Part shown: piece by piece, positions 8,240-16,652 of the stretch | Layout of the letters: every line of letters begins with the position of its first letter | Numbering within the stretch: position 1 is the first letter of the stretch | Source of the DNA: UBA4732 sp002404095 | Lineage (GTDB): Bacteria > Planctomycetota > Planctomycetia > Gemmatales > Gemmataceae | NCBI GenBank assembly: GCA_036783645.1 | Contig: DAIPWT010000017.1 | Span: 6,985 to 70,984 of the forward strand | Direction of reading: 5' to 3' | Length of the DNA stretch: 64,000 bases | Notes under the pieces: generated by a model | What the model saw: only the letters and a program-made list of their open reading frames with translations | The model's database searches: none | Told to the model about the DNA's origin: nothing | Made by a program: the position numbers and the translations under genes

Positions 8240-8266
8240 GTTAGTAGTAGTTTGTGAAATGACTGC

Positions 8267-10564
8267 TTATTCCACGCTCAACCCCGTCAAGTAGGAATCG
8301 TAAGCGCCTTGTTGCGTCCTTTCCGCTTCCTGTTTGTCCTCTATGCTCTTCTGCAGCTTTTCGATCTCCGTTTCCTGCGTGTCGAATTTCTCCAAGTAGC
8401 GCTTGTAGGCCGCCGACGTGGGCGGTACATTCGCCAGGTTCGCCCGTAGTCGCGTCTGGTCCTCCGTGATTGCCTTGAGTCGATTCTGTACTTGGGTTAG
8501 ATCGCGCCGCGTCGACGCCAACTCGGCTTTGAACGCGAGCGCCTTGTTCAGCGCCTCTTTCAACTTATCGCTGGCCACGTTGCCGCTCAGGAACACTTTG
8601 ATGGCCTGGTCGTCCGTCGCGGCCAGCCCGGCGACGTTGGTGCGGCTGCGCTCTTCAACCACGTCCAGCTTGGCCGTCTTGCCGGCCGCGACTGCCTGGT
8701 CAAAGCGATAAACGTCGCGGCTGACCTCGTTCACTTTTTCTAGCGCCACGAGCTGCCATTCGTCGCGGATGGGGTGTTCGATAATCAGGTCGCGGTCCTG
8801 CGGCGAACGATTCTTGACCTGATAACACTTGGTTTCGCGCAGCTTGTGCGTCACGTACATGACGCCCTTGACCACTTTAACGGCGATTAACTTCTCCGTG
8901 GAACCAGCGTGTTCCGCCTTGATCTCGACGCCCTGGTCAATCGCGAAGCTGAGAAGCCGCTCCTCGTTGGGCTGGAGGTCCATGATCCGGCCGTCGCCGG
9001 CGTAGGTGCCGCCCTCGTACACCGACACCGGACCTTGCATGAGGTCTTGGCCGGTGGTGTTTTTGAAGCGCAGACCCAGCAGCGGGAACTTGGCCTGAAC
9101 GGCTTCGTTATAGATGCTGACCCGGGCGCCCTCGACGGGTTGATTGACGATCGGCAGCATGGCCGACTTCTGCCGCGGCAACGCCACTTTTTGTTCGATG
9201 ATGTACTGGAAGTAGTCGCCGATCTCCGCGGCCGTCGCCGACGACGCTACCCCGGACGGGTCCAAGGCCACGACGCTGCCGATTTTCTTGGCCTTGTCCT
9301 TGTTGTCGCGCAACTGCTGGCGCCGCTGCTGCAATTCTTCGTAGTTCAGCCGGTTGTTTTCAAAGTTGAGGGGCGCGCCAGTCGTCGGATCGATGATACT
9401 GTTGAGGTTCGCCTGGTTCTGATAAGGATTGACGCGAGCGACCTGGCCGACGCCATTTTGTCCCAATTGACCACCGCCGAGGCCGCCCAGGGCGCCGAGG
9501 CCGCCGCCAAGCGCACCGAGGCCGCCGCCAAGCGCGCCGAGGCCGCCGCCAAGCGCACCGAGACCGCCGCCGAGTTGCCCGTTGAGCGCGCCCTGGTAAG
9601 TCGGCGGCCGCAGCGAGGCGAACAGCTCCGGCTCAATGGTCGGCCGCGGCACGAATAGCGGTTGATACAGGTCCATTTGGAAGGAAATCGGCCGGCTGGA
9701 AATCAACGCCATGCGCACGTCTTTCCAATCCTCATCGCTGGTGTTCTCGACGATGGCCCAGCCTTGCAGCGATGGTTTGCCTTTCTTGTCCAACACAAGA
9801 CGATAGCTCGTCTTCCAGATCGGATTTTCAACGACATAACCGAGCTTAACCGTCCGCTTTCCTTCACCGGCGAAGTTCAGGCTGACCGTGCGTTTCTGGC
9901 TGTTGTGAGCGGCCGCCAGCACTTCGAGGGCGCGGCGGAACTCGGCGTCAAGCGAGCCGTTCAAAAAGCGCAGCCGCTGCACCTGCGACAGCGAAACGCT
10001 GCGCACGCCCTCCGCGCATAGCAGATTCAGCACGTCCACATCGACCAGCGTATCCTTCGGGCCGGGAGCGTGCTGCACTTCCATGCCGATGACGACGCCG
10101 GTGACGTTCCCCGGTTGGGCGGCGCCGTTCTGCTGAAGGACGACTTCGATCTTCTCGCCGCGGGCCTGATTGATGATCTGGCCGAGCGTCGGGTTGTTGG
10201 TCAGGTCGAGGGCGAACGATTTCAGAGTTTTTTCCACCGGCTCCTGGCTGTCGTAGCTGACGGTGGACACCTTGCCGTCGCCGATGTCGGGAAGGACGAG
10301 GCTCTTCAGAAGATCGTTAATGTCGCTGACCGGGAAGGTCAGGTCCACGCGCGTATTGCCTTCGACGGCGCCCTCGCGCTGGAAGTAGCCGACGCCGCTG
10401 TTGAACAGAACGACTTGCGAGAGCGGCAGGTTCTTGCCGGCGGCGCGTTCGGCGTCGGGGCCGTCGCCCGGTTGGGCGGCGCCTAGCGTAAAGCGCCAGA
10501 CGCCGATCGCGGCGAAGGCGACTGCGGAGATGAGGCCGAGGTAGAGGTAGGTGCGACGATTCAT
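8267..10564 (-). CDS. Membrane-anchored DUF4139-domain protein with glycine repeat and coiled coil
   Basis: A 765-residue protein. An N-terminal membrane helix or signal anchor (YLYLGLISAVAFAAIGVW) is followed by a beta-rich domain (VVLFNSGVGYFQREG). A DUF4139-like region contains NPIWKTSYRLVLDKKG and NTSDEDWKDVRMALISSRPISF. A glycine-rich segment with a seven-residue GGGLGAL repeat is encoded by about four 21-bp tandem units, and the C-terminus has a coiled coil (residues about 650-740). Function is unknown. DUF4139 proteins are often exported. ATG 10564 is chosen because the anchor starts there. The longer open frame to 10987 runs through a REP and antisense of the next gene, so it is rejected. 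Confidence 0.75.
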   Translation of the reverse strand: MNRRTYLYLGLISAVAFAAIGVWRFTLGAAQPGDGPDAERAAGKNLPLSQVVLFNSGVGYFQREGAVEGNTRVDLTFPVSDINDLLKSLVLPDIGDGKVSTVSYDSQEPVEKTLKSFALDLTNNPTLGQIINQARGEKIEVVLQQNGAAQPGNVTGVVIGMEVQHAPGPKDTLVDVDVLNLLCAEGVRSVSLSQVQRLRFLNGSLDAEFRRALEVLAAAHNSQKRTVSLNFAGEGKRTVKLGYVVENPIWKTSYRLVLDKKGKPSLQGWAIVENTSDEDWKDVRMALISSRPISFQMDLYQPLFVPRPTIEPELFASLRPPTYQGALNGQLGGGLGALGGGLGALGGGLGALGGGLGALGGLGGGQLGQNGVGQVARVNPYQNQANLNSIIDPTTGAPLNFENNRLNYEELQQRRQQLRDNKDKAKKIGSVVALDPSGVASSATAAEIGDYFQYIIEQKVALPRQKSAMLPIVNQPVEGARVSIYNEAVQAKFPLLGLRFKNTTGQDLMQGPVSVYEGGTYAGDGRIMDLQPNEERLLSFAIDQGVEIKAEHAGSTEKLIAVKVVKGVMYVTHKLRETKCYQVKNRSPQDRDLIIEHPIRDEWQLVALEKVNEVSRDVYRFDQAVAAGKTAKLDVVEERSRTNVAGLAATDDQAIKVFLSGNVASDKLKEALNKALAFKAELASTRRDLTQVQNRLKAITEDQTRLRANLANVPPTSAAYKRYLEKFDTQETEIEKLQKSIEDKQEAERTQQGAYDSYLTGLSVE
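9491..9573. repeat. 21-bp tandem repeat encoding GGGLGAL units
   Basis: About four copies of a 21-bp unit (gcgcaccgaggccgccgcca plus one base) differing by one or two bases, within the DUF4139 gene. It keeps the frame and gives the glycine-rich heptad. Copy number could vary by slippage. Confidence 0.8.
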
Positions 10565-10684
10565 GAGTAACCCTCTCTCAAAAGAAGGAAGTGGAGACCA
10601 CGACGCGGCGACTGAATGCCACGTCAGTATAACCGTCCGGCGGGGAGAGGGGTGTAACGAGTTTGTAATATGGATTGGGGGAGC

Positions 10685-10757
10685 GCGTCGTTTAGCCGCG
10701 ACCCGAAGGGGAGCGCGGGGGAGACGCGCTCCCCTTCGGGTCGCGGCTAAACGACGC
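10685..10757. repeat. REP/BIME palindrome, family A
   Basis: Arms gcgtcgtttagccgcgaccc... and complement, about 31 bp each. It lies between the divergent DUF4139 and BaiN-type genes, so it sits in a promoter region and not only at gene ends. Confidence 0.85.
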
Positions 10758-10796
10758 CTCTCGCCGGAGTAATGTTCCGATGCAAGACTGCGACAT

Positions 10797-12056
10797 ATGT
10801 TGAACACCGATTGGGATATTGTCGTCGTCGGCGCCGGCGCGGCCGGCTTGTTGGCCGCCATCCGCGCGGCCGAATGCGGGCGGCGCGTGCTGGTCCTTGA
10901 GAAGAACCGCAAGCCCGGCGTCAAAATCCTCATGTCCGGCGGCACGCGCTGCAATGTCACACAGGCCACCGACGAGCGCGGCATCATCGCCGCTTACGGG
11001 CCTCCGGGGCGATTCTTGCACTCCGCCCTCGCCGCCCTCGGCGTACAAGACACCATCGACCTTTTCGAGGCGGAGGGCGTCGCGCTCAAGGTGGAAGAGA
11101 CGGGCAAAATCTTCCCCGTTAGCAACAAAGCATTGGACGTACTGGACGCTTTATTAAAGCGATTGCGACGCACCGACGCGACCCTGGCGCTGGAAGAACC
11201 CGTTAATGATCTTCAGCCGGAATCGCCCGGATTCATGCTGACCACGCCGCGCCGGGTTGTCAGCGCCACTTGCGTCATCCTCACCACTGGCGGTAAATCG
11301 TATCCCGGCAGCGGGACCACCGGCGACGGCTACGCCTTTACCGCCCGTTTCGGCCATACCATCGTTCCGCCGCGCCCGGCCCTTGTGCCGATTACCGTGG
11401 ACGCCCCGTGGGTCACGGAGTTGCGCGGCGTGACATTGCCCGACGTGGGTCTGCGCGTAATGGAGGAGAAAGAGGTCCTGCAAGGTGCGAGAGGCTCTAT
11501 GCTGTTCGCGCACTTCGGATTGACTGGCCCGGTCGTCCTCGACCTCAGCCGGGTGGTAAGCGGTCATGCGCGACCGCGATCCCTTGGGCTGGAAATGGAC
11601 TTTCTGCCGACCTGGAAAGAGGCGGACCTTGACGAACATCTGCGTGTTGAAACGGCCGCGTCGGGAAAGAAGCAGCTTGCGGCCGTGTTGATGACGTTTC
11701 TACCACGACGACTGTGTGATGTGCTGTTGCCGCAAGCCGGTTTGCCCGCCGACCGCAAGGCGGCGGCTCTGAGCCGGCCTGACCGCGCTCGTCTCGTCGC
11801 CTGTCTAAAACGCCTGTCATTGCCGGTGTCGGGTACGCTCGGTTTCGGCAAAGCGGAGGTCACGGCCGGCGGCGTCGCCCTCGCCGAGGTCGATTCGCGG
11901 ACCATGCAAAGCAAGCTCGTTCCGAACCTTTACATCGCCGGCGAGTTGCTCGACCTGGACGGCCCAATAGGCGGCTACAACTTCCAGGCGGCGTGGAGTA
12001 CGGGTTGGTTGGCGGGCGGCGCGTCAGCTAAAGTCGGGCAGCCGCCAGCAGAATAG
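10797..12056 (+). CDS. BaiN/HI0933-family NAD(P)/FAD-dependent oxidoreductase
   Basis: A 419-residue flavoprotein. The dinucleotide-binding motif VVGAGAAGLLAA lies near the N-terminus, followed by KILMSGGTRCNVT. The family C-terminal signature is GGVALAEVDSRTMQSKL, then LYIAGELLDLDGPIGGYNFQ and AWSTGWLAG. Family members include BaiN and aminoacetone-oxidase-like proteins. The physiological substrate is mostly unknown. The start at 10797 directly precedes the conserved WDIVVVGAG. The 3' end overlaps the convergent phosphopantetheinyl transferase gene by 33 bp. Confidence 0.85.
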   Translation: MLNTDWDIVVVGAGAAGLLAAIRAAECGRRVLVLEKNRKPGVKILMSGGTRCNVTQATDERGIIAAYGPPGRFLHSALAALGVQDTIDLFEAEGVALKVEETGKIFPVSNKALDVLDALLKRLRRTDATLALEEPVNDLQPESPGFMLTTPRRVVSATCVILTTGGKSYPGSGTTGDGYAFTARFGHTIVPPRPALVPITVDAPWVTELRGVTLPDVGLRVMEEKEVLQGARGSMLFAHFGLTGPVVLDLSRVVSGHARPRSLGLEMDFLPTWKEADLDEHLRVETAASGKKQLAAVLMTFLPRRLCDVLLPQAGLPADRKAAALSRPDRARLVACLKRLSLPVSGTLGFGKAEVTAGGVALAEVDSRTMQSKLVPNLYIAGELLDLDGPIGGYNFQAAWSTGWLAGGASAKVGQPPAE

Positions 12057-12791
12057 CCGATAATCATGCGCTTGGAGGGCCAGCGCGCCGACGTAACCGG
12101 AGGCCGGCGCCAGCGTGCGCAGCGACCAGGCCGTCGCCGCCTCATGGTCGCCGTCGATGTGGACGACGTGGGCCGGGTCGTCCTCGGTATGGCTTACCTC
12201 GACCCGCTCCAAGCCGAAGGAAAGCCCCAGCCCGTGCGCCTTCAAATAAGCCTCTTTTCGCGTCCACAATCGGAAGAATGTCTCCAACCGCCGCGGCGTG
12301 TCGAGCGCACGCAACGCGGCCGCCTCGCGCGGCGTGAAGAACCGATCCGCCAAGCCCATTTCGTCGCTGAACGGCCGTATGCGCTCCACGTCCACGCCGA
12401 CTTCGCACCGGCCGGTCAAAGCGAACAGCGCCATCCCGTGGGAGTGCGATACGTTGAAGCAAAGAGGCGCCTCTGAGTCCGCCAGCCGCGGCTTGCCCCT
12501 CGAAGTCTGCGAGAATTGGACGCGCCGCGGTTCCAGCCCAAGACACTCGCCAAGCAAAAGACGCAACAACGCACGGGCGATAATGAATTCGGATCGCGCA
12601 CCGGCGTGACGGAACCGCGCGGCCCGGTCGCGCTCTTCCTGCGACAAATATCGGCTCAAATCAGCGGCCTCAGCGGGAGAGCGGTCCAACGCCGCGCTCC
12701 AGACGTGGACCTCGTCCGCAGCCGGCTTCAACCGCGCGGGAGCGGCCGGCCAGTCGTGGGAGATCGCGGTCATGGGGAGGCGTGCGCTCAT
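12024..12791 (-). CDS. 4'-phosphopantetheinyl transferase (Sfp/AcpT type)
   Basis: A 255-residue enzyme that moves the phosphopantetheine arm from CoA to carrier proteins. Marks are RGKPRLAD, FNVSHSHG, the Mg-binding GVDVERIRPF and the family motif FFRLWTRKEAYLKAHGLGL. The length and the paired half-domains suggest the broad-range Sfp type and not the short AcpS type. The start overlaps the tyrS stop by 4 nt (ATGA), so it is the last gene of the ffh-to-tyrS operon. No carrier-protein or polyketide genes are in the window, so the target is unknown. Confidence 0.85.
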   Translation of the reverse strand: MSARLPMTAISHDWPAAPARLKPAADEVHVWSAALDRSPAEAADLSRYLSQEERDRAARFRHAGARSEFIIARALLRLLLGECLGLEPRRVQFSQTSRGKPRLADSEAPLCFNVSHSHGMALFALTGRCEVGVDVERIRPFSDEMGLADRFFTPREAAALRALDTPRRLETFFRLWTRKEAYLKAHGLGLSFGLERVEVSHTEDDPAHVVHIDGDHEAATAWSLRTLAPASGYVGALALQAHDYRLFCWRLPDFS

Positions 12792-13999
12792 GTTAACCGC
12801 ACCCTTACGATTCTCCGGCCGAAGCGCACCACCAGGCCGTCGGCCACTGCCACGACCTGATTGGGATCGGTCGCCTTCTCGCGGTCGGGGCCGATGGTCA
12901 CGCCGCCGCTTTGGATGTGACGGCGCGCTTCGTTGTTGCTCTTGGCCAGATTCAGCAGCACCAGGAGCTTCGACACGGCGATCTTACCGTCGGCCAGGTT
13001 CGACGCCGCTATTTGTACTTCATCGATCTGAGTTGGGTCTTGTCGTCCAGAGAATTGCTTTTCCCATTCGCTCTGGGCCTGAACGGCCGCGTCCGTACCG
13101 TAATAAGCGCCTACGATGTCACGGCCGAGCGTCTTTTTCGCCTCCATCGGACGTTCAATGAGCTGTCTAATTTCATCTTTGGTGTGGTCGGTCAAGAGGG
13201 TGAACCAATCCGGCATCAATTCATCCGGGATGCTCATGGTCTTGGCGAACTGCTCCTTGGCCGACTCGCCGACGCCGACGTAATTGCCGAGGCTCTTGCC
13301 CATCCGCCGCACGCCATCGCGGCCGCGGAGGATCGGCAGCGTCAGGCAGACTTGCGGTTCCTGGCCGGCCTCTTCCTGGAGCTTTCGACCCATCATCAAG
13401 TTAAATAGCTGCTCGCTGCCGCCGAGTTCCACGTCGGCCCGGACTTCAACGCTGTCCTGTCCTTGCATCAACGGATAAAGGCACTCGTGCAAGTAGATGG
13501 GCACCGACGGCTCGGCACGAAAGCGCTTGGTGAAGTCGTCGCGCTCCAACGTCCGCTGCACGGTCGTCTTAGCGGTCAACGCCATCACGTCAAGGAAGGT
13601 CATCTTGCCGAACCAATCGCCGTTGTGCGTGACCTCCGCGCGGTTAATGTCGATGACCTTGCTGACTTGCAGGAGATAATCCTTGGCGTTGGCCTCGACT
13701 TGTTCTGGCGTGAGGCGCGCGCGCGTTTGGTCGCGGCCGCTGGGGTCGCCGACGAGGGCGGTGTAGTTGCCGATGATGAGGACGGCTTGGTGGCCGAGTT
13801 CCTGGAACAGGCGCAGCTTCCGTAACGGAACGGTATGGCCGAGGTGAACGTCGATACCGGTGGGGTCGATGCCGTACTTGACGCGCAGCGGCGTGCCGGT
13901 GCGGACGCTGCGTTCGAGCTTACGGCGCAGGTCGGCCTCCGGCGTGATCTGCTCGGCGCCGCGGCGGATTAGATCGAGTTGTTCATCGACGGTCTTCAC
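12788..13999 (-). CDS. tyrS: Tyrosyl-tRNA synthetase
   Basis: A class I synthetase that charges tRNA-Tyr, 403 residues from the proposed start. Visible are KYGIDPTGIDVHLGHTVPL (HIGH-type motif HLGH), the tyrosine pocket region, GRDGVRRMGKSLGN (the KMSKS loop reads RMGKS, an unusual form) and a C-terminal S4-like RNA-binding domain (SKLLVLLNLAKSNNEARRHI). GTG 13999 is preferred. It has AAGGA 9 nt upstream and starts 13 nt after the previous stop, while the longer frames from 14044 or 14083 overlap that gene and add a non-conserved leader. It is followed by a PPTase gene with 4-nt overlap. Confidence 0.9.
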   Translation of the reverse strand: MKTVDEQLDLIRRGAEQITPEADLRRKLERSVRTGTPLRVKYGIDPTGIDVHLGHTVPLRKLRLFQELGHQAVLIIGNYTALVGDPSGRDQTRARLTPEQVEANAKDYLLQVSKVIDINRAEVTHNGDWFGKMTFLDVMALTAKTTVQRTLERDDFTKRFRAEPSVPIYLHECLYPLMQGQDSVEVRADVELGGSEQLFNLMMGRKLQEEAGQEPQVCLTLPILRGRDGVRRMGKSLGNYVGVGESAKEQFAKTMSIPDELMPDWFTLLTDHTKDEIRQLIERPMEAKKTLGRDIVGAYYGTDAAVQAQSEWEKQFSGRQDPTQIDEVQIAASNLADGKIAVSKLLVLLNLAKSNNEARRHIQSGGVTIGPDREKATDPNQVVAVADGLVVRFGRRIVRVRLT

Positions 14000-14012
14000 G
14001 ACGCGAGTTCCT

Positions 14013-14636
14013 TCATGCGGCGTGCGGATAGCGCGCCGCTTCATCTTGGCATTGCGACAGCACGAATTGGAGTGCGGCGGCAAGGCCGTCCAGTTCCTGC
14101 GCTAAGTAGAGACGAGGGTCAAGCGTGTACACAGTTCCCTGGAGGCGAGCGAATTCCCAGACCCGGCCGTTGCTAGCCGCGCCATACATAGTGGAATCGG
14201 GGACGCCATTCAACTTTTGGGCCGCGAGCATCGCCGCCAGGCACTGCCCCGACCCGCGCTCAAAATCATCCTTCTTAGCTTCGACCACTAGAAGGTAGGG
14301 CAAATCAAAGAACAGCGCTCCTAACGGGGAGCGTCTCGCCACGATGTAATCTGGAGTGCCGCAGAGATCGCTGTCAAAGGCGATTGCTTGATGGCTCCAC
14401 AGCATCAGCCGATCCCGGAAGGGCTTCCACACTTCGCGCAAGATGGGAAAAATTAACGTCTCGGTAACGGAATACTCGCCCATCCGAGTAGGCATTTCAA
14501 GGAGATTGAATGCCAGTTCGGAACGGAAATAATCGCTGATTGAGGTAGCAATGGGCGCGACAAATTCCTCCTGGCGACACTCAAGGTGATAGGCGTGGGC
14601 GACGTCGCCGATGGAAGTGTAAGACGCGAAAGGCAT
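14013..14636 (-). CDS. Putative PD-(D/E)XK nuclease-fold protein
   Basis: A 207-residue protein not assigned to a named family. The segment TPDYIVARRSP, then LPYLLVVEAKKDDFERG and QCLAAMLAAQKLN has the order Asp...Glu-x-Lys...Gln of PD-(D/E)XK nucleases. Similar standalone proteins in cyanobacteria and planctomycetes are annotated as restriction-like or hypothetical. The ATG at 14636 follows a strong TAGGAGGT site, so expression is likely. It sits between yraN and tyrS in a housekeeping operon, an odd place for a nuclease. Target and activity are unknown. Confidence 0.65.
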   Translation of the reverse strand: MPFASYTSIGDVAHAYHLECRQEEFVAPIATSISDYFRSELAFNLLEMPTRMGEYSVTETLIFPILREVWKPFRDRLMLWSHQAIAFDSDLCGTPDYIVARRSPLGALFFDLPYLLVVEAKKDDFERGSGQCLAAMLAAQKLNGVPDSTMYGAASNGRVWEFARLQGTVYTLDPRLYLAQELDGLAAALQFVLSQCQDEAARYPHAA

Positions 14637-14656
14637 GTTTCTACCTCCTAGAACAG

Positions 14657-15070
14657 TTAAGAATACATCTGTCCCCGCCCCACCGCCTCAAACGCCTGCG
14701 GATAATGGTCGATGCGCGGCTCGCGCTGATTGGCCGGCCACGTCACTGTAATTACGTCGATGCGCGCCGGACGATCAAGCAAGTGATTTTGCCGGAGATA
14801 ATGGAGCGCTAATCGCGTCAAACGGCGTTGTTTCGCGTCGTCCACCGACAGGGCGGGGCGTTCAGGGTCGTCGCCGCCGGTCGAGCGAACTTCGACAAAG
14901 ATAATACAGCCACCCTGCTCGGCGACCAGATCCAATTCGCCGTGAGGACAGCGATAGTTGCGCGCCAAGATGCGGCAACCGAGTCGGCGCAGGAAGCGCG
15001 CGGCGGCGCGTTCGGAGCGATTGCCGAACCAGCGTCGCCACCAGGGCTTTCGCGCAAGAGATTGCGCCAC
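14657..15070 (-). CDS. YraN family (UPF0102) endonuclease-like protein
   Basis: A 137-residue protein with the family core GNRSERAAARFLRRLG, YRCPHGELDLVAEQGG and IIFVEVRSTGGD. The Glu-x-Asp...Glu-x-Arg pattern is that of the Holliday-junction-resolvase-like nuclease fold, but the biochemical role of YraN is not settled. It lies 18 bp after rplS, a location conserved in many bacteria. The start is GTG 15070; there is no in-frame ATG before the conserved part. Confidence 0.85.
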   Translation of the reverse strand: MAQSLARKPWWRRWFGNRSERAAARFLRRLGCRILARNYRCPHGELDLVAEQGGCIIFVEVRSTGGDDPERPALSVDDAKQRRLTRLALHYLRQNHLLDRPARIDVITVTWPANQREPRIDHYPQAFEAVGRGQMYS

Positions 15071-15088
15071 CGGCCGCGCCCTCGTAAA

Positions 15089-15505
15089 TTAGGGCGCCGG
15101 CTTCGGCGCCGGCGTCTCGGCTTTCGTCGCCTTGGCCGCGCCTTTGGCGCCGACCTTGGGCTTGCGCTCGCGTAAGCGCGTGGCCTTGCCGACGCGGTCG
15201 CGCAAGTAATAGAGTTTGGCGCGGCGGACGACGCCAGTGCGCTTCACCTCGATCTTGGCGATACGCGGCGAGTTCAGCGGGAACTGACGTTCAACGCCTT
15301 CGCCCTGCACGATGCGGCGCACCGTAAACATCTCGCGCATACCACTGCCGCGACGGGAGATGACCACGCCGGTGAAGACCTGAACTCGCTCTTTCTGGCC
15401 TTCTAGAATGCGCTGGTGGACGTCCACCGTGTCGCCGATCTCGAAGGGGGCTATGTCGGTTTTAACGCCCACGGCTTCAACGAGGCCCATCAATCGATTT
15501 TGCAT
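15089..15505 (-). CDS. rplS: 50S ribosomal protein L19
   Basis: A 138-residue protein that sits at the interface of the ribosomal subunits. Marks are FEIGDTVDVHQRI, RVQVFTGVVISRRGSGM, FTVRRIVQGEGVERQFPLNSP and KLYYLRDRVGKATRL. The C-terminus has a Lys/Ala/Pro-rich tail (AKGAAKATKAETPAPKPAP) longer than in E. coli. ATG 15505 gives MQNRLMGLVEA. The first 29 nt overlap the end of trmD in another frame, so translation of the two may be coupled. Confidence 0.95.
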   Translation of the reverse strand: MQNRLMGLVEAVGVKTDIAPFEIGDTVDVHQRILEGQKERVQVFTGVVISRRGSGMREMFTVRRIVQGEGVERQFPLNSPRIAKIEVKRTGVVRRAKLYYLRDRVGKATRLRERKPKVGAKGAAKATKAETPAPKPAP

Positions 15506-16196
15506 GACTCTCACCTTCCTTCGTTTCGTTCCAACCGGCGCCGGCGCTTCGAGCCAGCGATTGTTCCCGCCGCCAGCGGGCCACGGCTTCATGGTCGCCG
15601 CTCAACAGCACTTCGGGCACGGCCATGTCGCGGAAGACGCGCGGCCGGGTGTATTGCGGATATTCCAACTGTCCAGGGTCGCTATGCGACTCTTCGGTCA
15701 CGCTTTCCGGGTCGCCCAACACTCCCGGCACGTAGCGAATCACCGTATCGATCACTACCATCGCGGCCACTTCGCCGCCATTGCAGACGAAGTCGCCGAT
15801 CGAAACTTCGCGCGGCTTCAAACCCAGTCGGACGCGCTCGTCGAAGCCTTCGTACCGGCCGCACAGGAGCAACAGCCGTTTATGCTCCGACAACTCACGC
15901 ACCAGCGGTTGCGTCAGGCGTTCGCCGGCCGGCGTCAACAGGATCAGCTGGCCCGGCTCGGCTTCCTTGGCTTGCACGGCCTCAACCGCGGCGAACAACG
16001 GCTCCGCCATCAGCACCATGCCGGGGCCGCCGCCGAAAGGGCGGTCGTCCACCTTATGGTGTTTGTCGGCCGCCCAATCGCGGATGTTCCAGAGGTTAAT
16101 TTGCACGAGCTTGTTCTGGATCGCCAGCTTCAACAGGCTCTGCGTCAAATACCCCTGAAAGAGGTCCGGGAACAGCGTCAGCACGTCGAAGCGCAT
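15477..16196 (-). CDS. trmD: tRNA (guanine-N1)-methyltransferase
   Basis: A 239-residue SPOUT enzyme that methylates G37 of tRNAs from S-adenosylmethionine and prevents frameshifting. Marks are MRFDVLTLFPDLFQGYL, DDRPFGGGPGMVLMAEPL, LLLCGRYEGFDERV and the knot segment SIGDFVCNGGEVAAM. ATG 16196 is the conserved start. It overlaps rplS by 29 nt. Between rpsP and trmD lies a REP-like palindrome (16205-16265) that could affect read-through in this operon. Confidence 0.95.
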   Translation of the reverse strand: MRFDVLTLFPDLFQGYLTQSLLKLAIQNKLVQINLWNIRDWAADKHHKVDDRPFGGGPGMVLMAEPLFAAVEAVQAKEAEPGQLILLTPAGERLTQPLVRELSEHKRLLLLCGRYEGFDERVRLGLKPREVSIGDFVCNGGEVAAMVVIDTVIRYVPGVLGDPESVTEESHSDPGQLEYPQYTRPRVFRDMAVPEVLLSGDHEAVARWRREQSLARSAGAGWNETKEGESHAKSIDGPR

Positions 16197-16204
16197 AATT
16201 CCCA

Positions 16205-16265
16205 ACCAGCCCGAAGCGCCAAGCAAGGGATTCAGTCAAGCCCTTGCTTGGCGCTTCGGGCTGGG
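16205..16265. repeat. REP-like palindrome within the rpsP-trmD gap
   Basis: Arms accagcccgaagcgccaagc... and complement, about 25 bp each. The core agcccgaagcgccaagcaag is a diverged form of the family B core. The right end is 12 bp after the rpsP stop as read on the minus strand. The left end is 8 bp before the trmD start, so it would fold over the trmD ribosome-binding region. Confidence 0.85.
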
Positions 16266-16277
16266 TCATGGGACTTC

Positions 16278-16577
16278 TTACGCGGTCGGGGCGGCCGGCG
16301 GAACCGCAGCCTCGGCCGGCTGCTGCTCGAACTTCGCCATGTACTTCTTGATGAAGACCTCGACGTTGTCCGACGGCCTGGCGCCCACGCTTATCCAGTA
16401 CTTGATTCGCTCCGGCAGCAGCTTGACGCGCTCGTCGGTGTTTTTAAGCATCGGATCGTAGGAGCCAAGCTCCTCGATCACACGGCCGTCGCGCGGCTGG
16501 CGACTGTCGATGGCCACGATACGGAAATAAGGGCGGTGCTTGCGCCCGAGCCTTTTCATGCGAATGCGAACAGCCAC
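16278..16577 (-). CDS. rpsP: 30S ribosomal protein S16
   Basis: A 99-residue small-subunit assembly protein with MAVRIRMKRLGRKHRPYFR, GRVIEELGSYDP and RIKYWISVGARPSDNV. The last 20 residues are an Ala/Pro-rich extension. It lies 75 bp after ffh and before trmD, the usual order of this cluster. Confidence 0.95.
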   Translation of the reverse strand: MAVRIRMKRLGRKHRPYFRIVAIDSRQPRDGRVIEELGSYDPMLKNTDERVKLLPERIKYWISVGARPSDNVEVFIKKYMAKFEQQPAEAAVPPAAPTA

Positions 16578-16652
16578 GATATTCCCTTTCGTCGAGTACT
16601 CAGTAGTCAGTACGAATATGAAAACCGGCCCTGTCTTTCTACTGACTATTGG

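Noticed and set aside
8909..9658. A 249-codon plus-strand frame inside the DUF4139 gene
   Set aside because: Antisense shadow, including the 21-bp tandem repeat; composition typical of mirror frames.
10565..10987. N-terminal extension of the DUF4139 gene to 10987
   Set aside because: It would translate a REP palindrome and the antisense of the BaiN-type gene, while a good signal anchor starts at 10564.
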